Assembly (NCBI GenBank): GCA_905116865.2
Contig: CAJHNH020000221.1
Location: 192,727 to 256,726 of the forward strand
Direction of reading: 5' to 3'
DNA length: 64,000 bases
Source of the DNA: Candidula unifasciata
Taxonomy: Eukaryota > Mollusca > Gastropoda > Stylommatophora > Geomitridae
Positions 44,977 to 56,100 of the stretch are shown one piece after another. A program made the position numbers and the translations under genes. The first letter of the stretch is position 1; each line of letters opens with the position of its first letter. The notes under the pieces were generated by a model. That model did not search any database, was not told where the DNA came from, and saw only the letters and a list, made by a program, of their open reading frames with translations.

Positions 44977-45617
44977 ATTGCATTTTATTGCATTGCTTAT
45001 GGGCTCTTGTTATACACAGAATAACCGTAAAATATTTATGAAACTGGCACACAAGTTACAGTTGATCTCTTTCATCTAAACTGAAACAAAACTGTTGGCT
45101 GTTGAAACTGCAAATGCCAAGATTAAACAGGTTTCCCGTGACGCCACAATCCGACCGCTTGCTCTCTACGTCCACATTCTGATACACTGCCCGGGTGGCT
45201 TTCTACTCCCCCACTCACCCACCTACCCAACCCTCATTCATAAATGAAATGCGTCATTCGGCCCATGAATAACCAATATACGTCATACAACTGAACATAT
45301 TAACACAGTATCAGTTGTCATATATATGCATCAACTGAGAACAAAGTAATTTTAGGGCGAACCTCTTCTAGTTGACGTTTGCTTTCAAAATCAATCTTTA
45401 ACTAACCAGGTATGACCTCAACGTACTGCCACAACGTTACCACGTGAAAAAAAAAAAGGGGGGGGGGAAGGAGGGGTCAACCCTATTACTCCGACCCCAC
45501 CCTAAAAAAAATTCTTATTAAAAATTAACAAGATACCAGACATAGGAAACATCGAAAAGGGCCTCAGGCCTTCTGCCCCATCTAGGCTTTTAAAAAAAAA
45601 GTTTAAGTTTAGAAGAC
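44977..45617. other. No gene recognised
   Basis: Unassigned; A/G homopolymers at 45448-45475. Confidence 0.4.
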
Positions 45618-45968
45618 GGATCAACATCATGGCACAAGGATAGTAACCATAAGTGCTCTGTTCTACTTCTGACTCAAGCCTGAGCATCAAAGAATTTCAG
45701 TGCAGTGAACGAACTCCGTAGCACCGTGGAGGATCCTGAAATACTGTAGGTAGATTTTTAACTCCAAATTTAGCCCAGGCAGCGCCGTTAGGCTACTCTT
45801 TTTCGATTTCTTACTGACAAGAGATTTGTTAGTTGCGCAACAATACACACGGGCGTCTGATCTTACTATACTGAGACCAGTGAAAGTTACTAGAAGTCCA
45901 CACCGGAACTTGAACCCGGGACCTCCAGTACTCGAGGCGGACGCCATGCCTCAAGACCCCACAGCCCC
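45618..45968 (-). repeat. SINE-4 copy, well-preserved head
   Basis: The minus-strand head has GGGGTCTTGAGGCATGGCG (box A) and CCCGGGTTCAAGTTCCGG (box B). The body follows in full to CATGATGTTGATCCGTC. Confidence 0.85.
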
Positions 45969-46261
45969 CCATCCTCACGCTCCCCCCCACCACCCAAAAA
46001 AAAAAAGAAGTGTAGAGGCTCAGACACCTTCAGCCACCCCCCCCCCCCCTCCCCCCTCCCCCCTTTTTAAAAAAAAAATTAACTGACTACCAGAACAAAC
46101 TCCCCTCAAGAACTTAAAAAGTTTCTGTTGCCAAGTAATGATGTGCGTGTTTGCATGTGGGTTATTGAATGACCCCCCCCCCCTCCCCTTTCCCCCCACA
46201 ACTACCTTCCCCCCACCCATATTAAAAAAAAAATATTAAGGAAGGGGGGGAGGGGGAACTA
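45969..46261. repeat. Low-complexity C/A-rich region
   Basis: Runs of C, A and CCCCT. Pro- and Gly-rich frames on both strands are compositional. Confidence 0.7.
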
Positions 46262-46822
46262 AGCTGGTTGGTTTGTTGATTGGCTGGCTGGCTGGTTTGT
46301 TGATTGCTTGGTGGATTTGTAAGTTGGTTGGTTGGTTGTTTTGTTGATTGGTTGGCTGATTGGTAAGTTCGTTGTTAGTTAGCCGATTGGTTTATTTGTT
46401 GATTGGTTAGTTTATTGATTGGTTAGTTGACTGGTTTGTCCACTAGTAAGTTAGTTGGTTGATTGGTTGGTTGATGGGTTTATTGATTGATTGGCTGATT
46501 GGTAAGTTGGTTGGTTTATTTTTATTTGTTGATTGGTTTGTTGATTTTGTGGCTGGTTAGTTGGTTGGTTTGTTGACTGGTTGGTTGGCTAACTGGTTTG
46601 TTAATTTTTTGGCTGGTTGATAATTTGGTTAGCTGGTTTGTTGAATGCTTGGTTGGTTGATTTGTTTGTGGATTGGTTCGCTGGTTGGTAAGTTGATTGA
46701 CTGGTTTGTTGGTTTGTTAATTGGTTGATCCGTTCGTTTATTGGCTGTCTGACTGGTTGGTTGGTTAATTGGTTGATCCGTTCGTTTATTGGCTGTCTGA
46801 CTGGTTGGTTGTTCGGTTTAAA
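46262..46822. repeat. Degenerate (GGTT/GATT) tetranucleotide array
   Basis: About 560 bases of TTGGTTGATTGG-type units in 4-bp phase with frequent TTTGTTGA and TAAGTTGG variants. A 50-bp subunit containing GATCCGTTCGTTTATTGGCT is duplicated at 46725 and 46773. The Asn-Gln-Pro-Thr frame on the minus strand (46601-47074) is produced by this array. Confidence 0.85.
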
Positions 46823-47049
46823 ATCTCCTGAACTAAGCACATAGGACTTGTTTGAGGAGGTGTTACAGTTTGTGAGGGAAACCTCGTCTGCATTATGCTT
46901 CGTTTCAATTCGCACTCTCAACCTGTGTGGCGCATGTCGAATGCCCTGAGACCAAATCGTGTTGCCTGTGTTGTGAAGTGGTTGTAAAATGATGTACCAG
47001 GGTTGTGCCTCGATGTTTATTTGCCTGACGAAGATCAAGATTCTACTCG

Positions 47050-48660
47050 CAATCAAAAGGGTGTCCTGGTGCAAGCTGGATGGTTCTCTGTGTGAGATTA
47101 TTAATGGTGAACTTAAGAAAAAGTCGCTAGGTTACAAGCTTAACTGGTTTGATGACATAACCTACACCCACTATGCCCACGAGTTCGGGACAGTCGAGAA
47201 GATGCAGCCGGGCGTCACTCTGGGGAACAAAATGCAGAAGGCAGATAAATATTGTAAAGTGACGAGCAGACAAAAACACACTCAGAAAACGGTTCAAAGC
47301 AGCTTCGGGCAGCGAACAGGAGGGGCTGTACGAGGTCTGGTTGCACCTGAAGGCCAGACACAGTGCCCTCTGTCGCGCTGAGCGTTTCTGTAAGAACAGA
47401 TGAAGAACCAAAAGGGGACGAGAAAAGTTCTTTAGGGACCCGTTCCAGTTTGCCCGAGGCCTGTTCGAGAAACGAAAATCTGGGACACTGGCTGTCGGCA
47501 AAAAGGAATTGAAGCCACATCTACTTAAGATGAACTCCGACCGGACAAGGAAAGAGCCTCTCGATGACAATCCAGAGATGACCAGCGTCGTGAAGTGGCC
47601 CGAGTTGCCGAAGGTAGTTTAAAACGATGCCTTCCTCTTGGTCAGTGGTTAAAAAAAGTTGTGAAAAAAAAAAGCCAGTGCCAAATCTGCCTCAAATGTC
47701 CCGTACGCATCGTACATTGTCCGAAAGTCCTCCGAATGCTTCGGTCGCGTTTACGATTCAAAGTTATCTTACAGAATGAAAATCCTGGGTATACATGAGT
47801 CACTGGCAACTGGCCTGCTTGCTGTGGAGCGATGCAGGCTGTGTGGTGTCTCCAGGTTATGTTGGTTCCCAAGCTCCTCTGACCGCTGCTCGTGTACGAG
47901 ATAAGCATAACTGCAGTGGTGACTATGGTGAAAACATATCAACACAGCCATGAGGAAATGGCTTGGAGCTCTGCCTTGTCTGACCGATGTGGCTCCCTAT
48001 TGTAAACAGGCTAAGCTGGTATTACAGCTTAAATGAAAAACCGAGGTGTTCAAAGTCGGCAAGGTCAGACTCGCGATGATGCTGCGCGTGTCTTTAGATC
48101 ACACAGTGGCAGTTGTCCAGCCCTCTCTAAAAACATGTAAAAGATGCGATAGGATCTGCTCAAAACGCACTAAAATTGCTAGAAGTCATGGGTAAACACA
48201 AACCGACAGACATGGTCTAGGGCAGGGAAAAAGTCAGTTGGTAGTCAAACGATTCGGCAGAAAAAAAAAACCGCAGAGACATGGTAATGAATTAGATAAG
48301 AGACACTGAGAACGAGTTTCGGGTCCAAAAGCCGCCCAACAGTCCCAGCAAGGCCAGTGGATCGGCCCCAACAGCGCCTTGCCACGAATACTCACATGGG
48401 GTGAGATCTGTCGGATGGCCCCGATGCGACTGAGCTTTGTCATTAGATCTGCTTATGATGTCCTACCCTCTGACACCAACATGGCCAAATGGTGGGCGAC
48501 CACCGATCTGACATGTCAGCTATGCAGAGGTAAGCAGACGCTCGAGTACGTATTGTCCGCGTGCTTCGAACTGGCTTTGGTTGCAACGGAACGTCTTGGG
48601 AGACGGGTCTCGGTAGACTGGTCTGACCTCCTAGTGGAAAAGAACTTTACATCCATTTAA
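47050..48660 (+). pseudogene. R2/NeSL-like LINE pol relic lacking its RT core
   Basis: Pieces in order on the plus strand: KVFRDPFQFARGLFEKRKSG-like sequence (about 47425-47490) with KELKPHLLKMNSDRTRKEPL, the region before the RT in a family I recall from fish and invertebrates. Then, without RT motifs, MRKWLGALPCLTDVAPYCKQ (47950-48010), LTWGEICRMAPMRLSFVIRS (48390-48450) and WWATTDLTCQLCRGKQTLEY (48490-48550), a C-terminal Cys motif. The catalytic palm is deleted between about 47620 and 47800. Several stops occur. The clade name is from memory and tentative; the LINE origin is firmer. Confidence 0.6.
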
Positions 48661-49258
48661 ATCCAAAATGTCTGATAAAAATGTCTGCCAGAGTCTCTCT
48701 GCCATTTGCCAATGTCTAATGCCTGTCCAATGAACCAACCGTAAGCTTGTCACTCTGGTCGTGAAGGTAGTCGCACAATGTGCTACCGCGGCGACAATGT
48801 CTACCACCAAATCGCACAGTACCTGTTGCAAAGTCACCGTTTCGTCTTGTTCCTGTCCGAACGTCCGATAAAGCGCAGCAGGTAATGTCCAAGGCCTGGC
48901 TTCCTGAACCAGATCGGCCCACCTTTTCCCGGATTCTATAGGAGGGTAATAGGCCGAAACAATCGTCAACAAGGGATCTTTCTACTAAGAATCGGTGTAA
49001 CCCTGTTGTGCATGCTCCTCTGTTAAGTTCATCTTTTATTTGTTCCTGTTCGATTTCAAGCTACCCAACAGAAAATACCCCCTGTCCGTCCACTGTTCCC
49101 CACTGGCGGCATAAAATCGGTCGCAGACCTGCCGGAAAACTGAAGAAAACAGAAATTGAAAAAAGAAAATTCTTGTTGCAGCAGACAACTCATTAAATAC
49201 GTCCTTGACATTTGTTCGCTGAAAGCAGACACTCTAACCCGGAGGGAAAGCAGACTTC
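48661..49258. other. No gene recognised
   Basis: Small frames on the minus strand (48631-48972) have no identified homologue. Confidence 0.4.
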
Positions 49259-49259
49259 T

Positions 49260-49322
49260 AGGGAAGTGTTGTGGGGGAAGTGCTGTGGGGGAAGTGCTGT
49301 GGGAGAAGTGCTGTGGGGGAAG
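49260..49322. repeat. 15-bp tandem repeat, about four copies
   Basis: GGGGGAAGTGCTGTG units at 15-bp spacing, with one GGAGAAGTG variant. Confidence 0.85.
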
Positions 49323-49492
49323 AAGTTGATTCCCAATAGATCACCGCCACCTTGGGAGATGTGGTAACGTGCAGTGGCTAGGCACTGGTGGTCCGCGGGT
49401 CGAATCGGGTCCACGGATGCTTGACAAGTAACACCCGGTTCACGGCAAAAAAAAAGTGTTTTAAATTAAGAAAAGGTTGCAAATATTGATAA

Positions 49493-49494
<2 letters not shown>

Positions 49495-49558
<64 letters not shown>

Positions 49559-49590
49559 ATATGTGTGTGTGTACACGTATATATATATAT
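49495..49590. repeat. (AC)n-(AT)n compound microsatellite
   Basis: AC dinucleotides to 49524, AT to about 49560, then short GT and AT runs. Confidence 0.95.
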
Positions 49591-49847
49591 ACTATAACTT
49601 TCATTTCAATATATATTAGTTTTACTTTACAGCAGCTCACAATAAACCAACAGAGGACGTTGCGGCGAGTAGCCTTCATCAGCTGAACATGCGACAAGAA
49701 ACAACACAACACAGATACACACATAAACTGACTGAAATGACAATATAATGTTTTAGTACTCAAATATTAGGTGAACAAATAAAAAGAAATAATAATAAAG
49801 CGCCAATTTCTGCCTTTATTTTACCACTTTTATGATTAAGGCAGGGA

Positions 49848-50023
49848 GGTCTTCCAGCCTGAGAATTGACGGTCGCATGGCTAATGCTGTCGCCATGACT
49901 GTGCAGGTGAGCATTTTGCTTTGCACCCGACAGAAACAAAATCTCTTTCCTTACCGAGGATTAGAACCTGGGTCTTTTTCTTGAAAGCTTAACGTTGTAA
50001 CCAATCGGCTAGCCGCTCCTCAA
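49848..50023 (-). repeat. tRNA-derived SINE (SINE-5)
   Basis: The minus-strand head reads GCGGCTAGCCGATTGGTTAC (box A region) and CCAGGTTCTAATCCTCGG (box B with complementary flanks, a T-arm-like hairpin). The body continues toward 49848. No second copy in the window. Confidence 0.6.
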
Positions 50024-50794
50024 TAAAAAATAATAAATGACAAAACTGTATCAAGTATGCGATACCTACCTGGACCCCTCTGAACTGTATAAGGAACAGA
50101 AAGGTGGGCTATCCTCCGAATAACGGTGCTAAATTATCGAGGCGGAAAATATACCCTAACAGGGCCTCAGTCACTTGTCAGTTGCGCACTTCCGTAGTAT
50201 TAAATTGCGCACTTCCGGTGACTTCCGCAACCACCGAGAGTATCCCTCACGCCGCTCACGCGGCGTGGATTGGGGCTAAACTAGATGGCTGGGACTCACG
50301 AGCAGCAGCTACCGTATCTCCTGCAGCTTCCTTCATTTTTTTTTGCTTATGAGTCCAAACGGTTTCCATCAACCTCAGCAATAAATCCCCACCCACTGTT
50401 CTTACCTCCCACTACAGACCCATCTGTGTATAACGATGTATCCTTCTCATGACATGATCCCCAAACATGTAAATGTCTCTTTCTGATGTGTTCAGTCGGC
50501 TCTCTTTGTGAGTTAGTTTCTTTTCAAGAAATTTTGATTACTTTAAAAAAATCAAATCCCAGTATTCTTATCATGTGTTTATAAACCTAAACATGTGCCG
50601 CTTCCAGGTAGTTTCTCACGAATCGGTCATCTGTCCATGATTGACTTCTGTAGATTAAGATATGATTTATATACTCCAAGCTCTTGATAATTCTCTTTCT
50701 TACCTCTATTCAAGAAAAGATTACACAGAATATTCTTTGTTTTGTGAAATGCTACCTAATAACTTAGGTTACTCAAGTGAAAAAAAATTGAGAT
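50024..50794. other. No gene recognised
   Basis: An 82-codon frame at 50104-50352 shows no motif. Unassigned. Confidence 0.4.
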
Positions 50795-51052
50795 CTTTTT
50801 TCACGCCTCTAAGGCGCATAGGGCAAATGGGAAGAGCACCTATATTCTTGCAGACCATTCGGCGCTAAATGGGTAATGTGGTCAGCACGCCGGCCGTCTT
50901 TACTTTCCCAGGACATACATCCTTGTACCTTGCTTAGGCTGGGTCGACCTGCGACGCCCCGTATTATAATAAAAATCCACGCTGCCAGCAGTGGGTTTCG
51001 ATCGCGGTACGTTGGAATTACGAGTGGGACTCGCAAGGTCTAAGCCACGGAT
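50795..51052 (-). repeat. Chimeric SINE (SINE-1-like head, SINE-2 body), second copy
   Basis: Inverse match of 25066-25340 across head (GCAGTGGGTTTCGATCGCGG near 50986 on the plus strand) and body (GCTGGGTCGACCTGCGACG). Confirms that the chimera is a mobile subfamily. Confidence 0.8.
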
Positions 51053-51081
51053 ACCACCATGTTACTCAAGTAAATTGTTAA

Positions 51082-51300
51082 TTAGTTACGCACCCTTATC
51101 AGGACGTTGCAGAACCAACCTTAGCACTTTCTGGCTGTTGTGGCTTTTCTAGACATATTCACGTCCAGTAGTTTGCCGTTGCCTCTAAACGGTCGGCTCT
51201 CGGTACCACGGTCGAAACCATCGCAAGACAAATCGTCAGCAGCAGGGATCGAACCCGCACCCTGACATTGCGAAGCGTGTTCACAACGCCTAAACCACAG
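51082..51300 (-). repeat. SINE-1 copy
   Basis: Inverse match of 39819-40046. Box B region GGGATCGAACCCGCACC (plus-strand view) is well kept; the head end is eroded (CGCCTAAACCACAG). Confidence 0.8.
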
Positions 51301-51752
51301 AACTCAAGTAAATAGTAGTTAAGAAACATAGATTTCGAAATATTCTTTAACCACTGTGCCCCTGATCCCATTCCAGCAATAAGTAAACAACATCAACGCG
51401 CCTTATAATAATAGCTATTGATGATGTTCAATTCCACGACAGATCGCTTAAAGTGCAGTAAGGCCACGCATTCAACCAGGAACAGAAATCGATGGCCATG
51501 ACAGTATTTCCTACATTACTTGCAATTAAAAATAAAAAACAAAAAACTTTTGTTTAAAATGCAGATTTTGGGAATCAAACGTAGTGAACGACGATATGCG
51601 TGTCACTGTGTTTAGAAGCGAGGAGTAATGGAATCAAGTTAAAGTGCGTCCCAGTATCGAATGCACTTTTGTTGTTGTTTTTGTTGTTGTTGTTGTTATT
51701 TTAAAGTGAGTGCCGGGGGCCCAAATATAACCCACCCTATGGGTTGAACAGG
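51301..51752. other. No gene recognised
   Basis: Contains a GTT-rich tract at 51669-51700. Unassigned. Confidence 0.4.
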
Positions 51753-52154
51753 TTTTCTAGAGGGCTGTACCAAATATTCGCTTTGTATTCACTTCAGGGC
51801 CGAATAGTGGACCTTATAACTATTCTTTATTCGACCGAATACTTGCGTGGGACCGAAAATGAATAGTGGTTACACCGGTTTCTGCATACACTGCGATGGA
51901 CTGTAATAACTCACTCATTAACACAATAGTTGCTGTTGACTAAGTCTGTCGTAGCGGGGAAAACTGCGACTCGGTTGCATGGTACAGCAACTGGCAAGGT
52001 CTTTGACTGCTGACTCGATCGAGGCATTACAGCAGAGGTTCTCAAACAGGATGCGTATGCCAGGGGTGCAGGGCGAAAATCAAGAAAAGTCGGCTATAAA
52101 TTGTGGCACTATTCGAAAGTGGAAGAATGGGCCTTAGTTTCATTTAATTTTATT

Positions 52155-52446
52155 TGATGCAGATGGAAGATGCATTACTGAAATAGGAAACATAATAGGA
52201 CAGGCAAAAACTGCCATTTATAAAATAAAGAACGTCTTATGCAATAAATCTTTGTCATTGAAGGTTAGAAAAAATAATTCTTGCTTGCTACATACATCCA
52301 ATTTTAACATATGGCTGTGAATCCTGGACAATCGGTAGGCAGGCCAAACAATTTCTTGAGGCCTTAGAGATGTGGCTTTAAAGAAGAATGCTTAAAATAC
52401 CTTGGACAGCCAAAAAGAGCAACCAAGAGGTTTTGAAGGAGGCGGG
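52155..52446 (+). pseudogene. RTE-like LINE 3' fragment, first half (split by the I-like LINE)
   Basis: From GATGGAAGATGCATTACTGA the sequence follows the 14942-15480 element in inverse orientation (RCITEIGN.. then SWTIGRQAKQFLEA). It stops in mid-codon at the insertion site, AGGAGGCGGG. The second half is at 59579-59850. Several stops. Confidence 0.85.
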
Positions 52447-52794
52447 TTGGTTGGTTCAAAGTAAAAAAAAAGTAAAAAAATCCGACGCTTCAGCGTGTCA
52501 CTGGGACGTTGCTTTACTTGCGTCTTCCTTTCTGGGCGGGTTTGTGTTAGGGCTTGTTATTGCGCCTCTTGTTTGCCACTCGTCCTCCTTGCCATTTTCG
52601 GTGTTGGAGCTGATTCCTTAGCTGGTTGTCAGTCACGCAGTCACTGAGCCCACCAGGGCAGTCGCCAAGAGCAACCTCTCGAAACAAATAAGCCAGCACT
52701 GAAGCCACCTACCACAAGGACCTTTTCAGGGCCCCACTTAACTTCTTTTTTGTGCTCTTTATTTTTTTCACCTCTTACATGTGTAGTGGTGGGA

Positions 52795-52881
<87 letters not shown>

Positions 52882-53126
52882 CAATTTTTTATCCAGTTTT
52901 CTTCTGGCCACACATGGTATAGTGATAGTTGGAATAAAACACAGGATTTGTAAAAAAAACTAGAGGGCAGGAATGCTCCGTAGGAATATATAGTAAGGTC
53001 GAAAGATTGAGGGTGATCGATAGCTTGCTAGGTAGAGGGAGAGGAGAAGTAGGATCCCATGGTCGGGTTCCCCTGGCTGACATCATTTGGTTGGTCAGGC
53101 GGCTTGTCTGTTCGATGTTCGGCCAT
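52447..53126 (-). other. 3' UTR of the I-like LINE
   Basis: Ends (sense) with short Ts and CCAACCAA next to the target site. Contains the internal A-rich tract (sense) at 52881-52798. The part 52475-52940 also exists as an orphan at 23866-24295. Confidence 0.75.
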
Positions 53127-56100
53127 CTAGGTTGACGCTTGGGGCGTGTCCTCGCCTGCCGATCGGCTGATGAATTGCTTCACCATCTTGTGCATCTCAG
53201 GTCTGCCACTTGTTTTGAGACAGGCCCTGACGGTCATGGGTTTGCCATACATTTGGAAATGGTTCACTAGTTCTGCGCGCTGTGCTGTGTATTTGGTGCA
53301 CGATATCAGAAAGTGTTCCACGGTATTGAGTTGCCAGCATTCCGTGCACATCGGGTTACTGGCTCTCTCTTTCCAGGTCCCAAATCGCAGTCTCCACAGT
53401 GTGTTGATGGTTGGTATTTTTGTGGGTTCCTTGACTTGGGACCTGTAGCTGGGTTCTTTGAGTAGCTGGTGCGCGTGTCGCCCTTTGGTGCATCGGGCCC
53501 ACTGTTCTATCCACATTGCACCGACGTACTCTTTGATGCGGGCCTTGCCCTCGTTTTTACCCAATCCGATGTCTAGGAAGTTGTTGCTGACGGTTCCTCT
53601 CTTTGCCGCCTGGTCCGCCCATTCGTTACCCGGGATACCTCTGTGGGCGGGTATCCAGGCTAGAGTGACGGGGCAGCCCTTTCGGCCGAGTTCGGTGGTT
53701 ACAGTCAGAATCCTTTCCTTGATGTCGGGTCGGGAGCATTTCCCTAGTCCCTCCAGGGCCATTACCGAGGACAGGGAGTCTGAGAAAATTATTAGTTTCG
53801 CCGGTGGGTCACCCGCCACTGCTTCTAGGGCTTTAAGTATTCCCATAAGCTCGGCGGTGCAGACCGCTGCGTGGGTAGGCAGTCTGAAGTGGCGTTCCAG
53901 GGCCCGGTCGGGTATGACTATCCCGGCACCGACCTCTCCATTTTGATCTTTGGATCCGTCGGTGTAGACTGCTAGGGAGCCGGCAGATAGTGTGTTGATG
54001 TACTCGCCTGCTAGGCTCCTAGCTTCGTCGGGGTCGGATCTTCTGGAGATTTTTCTGGCGAGGCCGGTGTCGGTTGTCGGCAGCCGCAATTCCCACGGGG
54101 GAACGGTACGTGTGAATTTTCTGTGGCAGAAAATTACTTCAGCTGTTTCTGTCCTCTGTGTTTCCCTGGCGGTGATCCAGGCTGTCGGCCGTCCAAATTT
54201 TAAAATTGGTTTGGTCCTGTCTTCCCACAGGTATTGGTTGGTTTTGAAGGCTTTGGTGGCTGGGTGGTCGGGGCGGAGACCCGTGCTCATCCAATAACTG
54301 TACACTAGTTGTTTCCTTCTAAGATTCAAAGGGGGGACACCTAGGGCGACTTCCATAGCTTCCCTGCTGGTTGATCTGTTGACGCCTAGGATGATTGAGA
54401 GTGCCTGGCACTGGACACTATCTAGTTTCTTCAGACTGGTGTTGTCTGCAGCACCGTAGGCTATGGAGCCGTAGTCTAGGTTCCCCCTTATGAACGCTTT
54501 GTAAAACAGTAGCATCGTTTTCGTGTGGGCTCCCCACCCGGATCCTTTTATGATTCTGAGCATGTTGATGTATTGTTTACATCGGTCGGCGGTGGCCTCC
54601 ACATGCTTTTTCCAGTTCAACTGCTGGTCGAGAATCATACCGAGATACCGGGTGTGGGATCTCCTAGCAATCGGGCGGTTATGGATGGTCAGCCGGCAGT
54701 CGTGTTCACTACACAGTTTGGAGCGTTTGTTGTTCAAGACCATTAGTGTCGACTTGTTAACGTTGATTTTGAAACCCCATTTGTCCATCCATTTTGCCAC
54801 GTTGTTTAGTTCTTTTTGTAACTCCTTGCTGGCGGCGCTTACTTCGCGCCCGCTGCACCACAGAGCACAGTCGTCAGCGAACTGTGACAGCTCTACCTCA
54901 GGGCTGGTAATCTCCTGTAGCAGATCGTTTACCATGATATTGAATATCATAGGCGAGATCACCGAGCCCTGGGGGGTGCCGTTCTCCTGTATGTGCGTTC
55001 TGGAGACACTGTTCCTCACCGCAACTGTGAATGATCTGTCCTGGAGGAAGTTTCGCACGTATCGGAGGGTTCGGCCAGCCACGCCTACTTTGTAGAGTTT
55101 GGCTATGGCCGCCTCTCTCCAGCACTGGTCGTAGGCGTGGGCTAGATCCAGAAAGACTGCGACGGTTATCTGTCGGGCCCTGAACCCTCTTTTAACGTGG
55201 TCTTCCAACCTGATAATTTGGTCCATCGTCGAACGTTCTGCCCTGAATCCCGACTGGGAGGCGCTATAGAGGTTCTTGCTTTCCATGTGGAATTTGATTC
55301 GGTTATTCACTACGGTCTCCATTATCTTTCCTAGGTGGGAGGTGAGTGATATGGGGCGGTAGGAGTCGACACGCATAGGATCCTTGTTGGGTTTCAGGAT
55401 GGGTATGACGGTCGCTCGTTTCCACTGTTTGGGTATAACACCACCTCGCCACACCAGGTTGAAGAGTTCTGTGAGAGCCGTTAATGACTTTTCCGGGAGC
55501 ATCTTTATGATCGCGTAGTTCAGGATGTCCGAGCCCGCCGCTGTATTAGATTTCTCTTTGAGGGCAGAGACGACTTCGTCCATCGTGAACTCCTGATCCA
55601 TGTAGTGTGGCGCATTATCGATGTTCCGGTTCAGGTTTTCGTTATCGCAGAGCTGCCGTCTTCTATCTATTTCCTGCTGACCTAGGCTGTCGTTGGAGCT
55701 AGTTTCGTAGAAATAGTTTCCGAAACTGTCGGCTTTTTCTTGGTCAGAGATGGCATAGACGGGAAACTTTAGGGTCGGTATTGGTTTGATTTGTCTCGCA
55801 CCCTGGATGGCTTTTATTCTGCTCCACACTTCTTTGGATGGGGTGCTAGGTGTGAGGCCCTGGCAGAATGATCTCCAGCTGACTTCTTTTGCTTTTCGGA
55901 CGGCCCTGTTAGCTCTATTTCGTTCTATTTTATAGAGATCGAAGTTGACGTTTGTCCTCAGGCGCCTGTATTTTTGTAGGGCCTTTTTCCTAGCCGCGTG
56001 AGTCTCTGTGCAGGAGTCATTCCACCAGGCCGCTGGAGGCTTGCGACTTGCTTTTGATGTGCCCGGGCCTGTTTTGGTCACGCCCACGATCCTTTCCGGC

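Noticed and set aside
46601..47074. Asn/Gln/Pro/Thr repeat protein on the minus strand
   Set aside because: Produced by the degenerate GGTT/GATT array.
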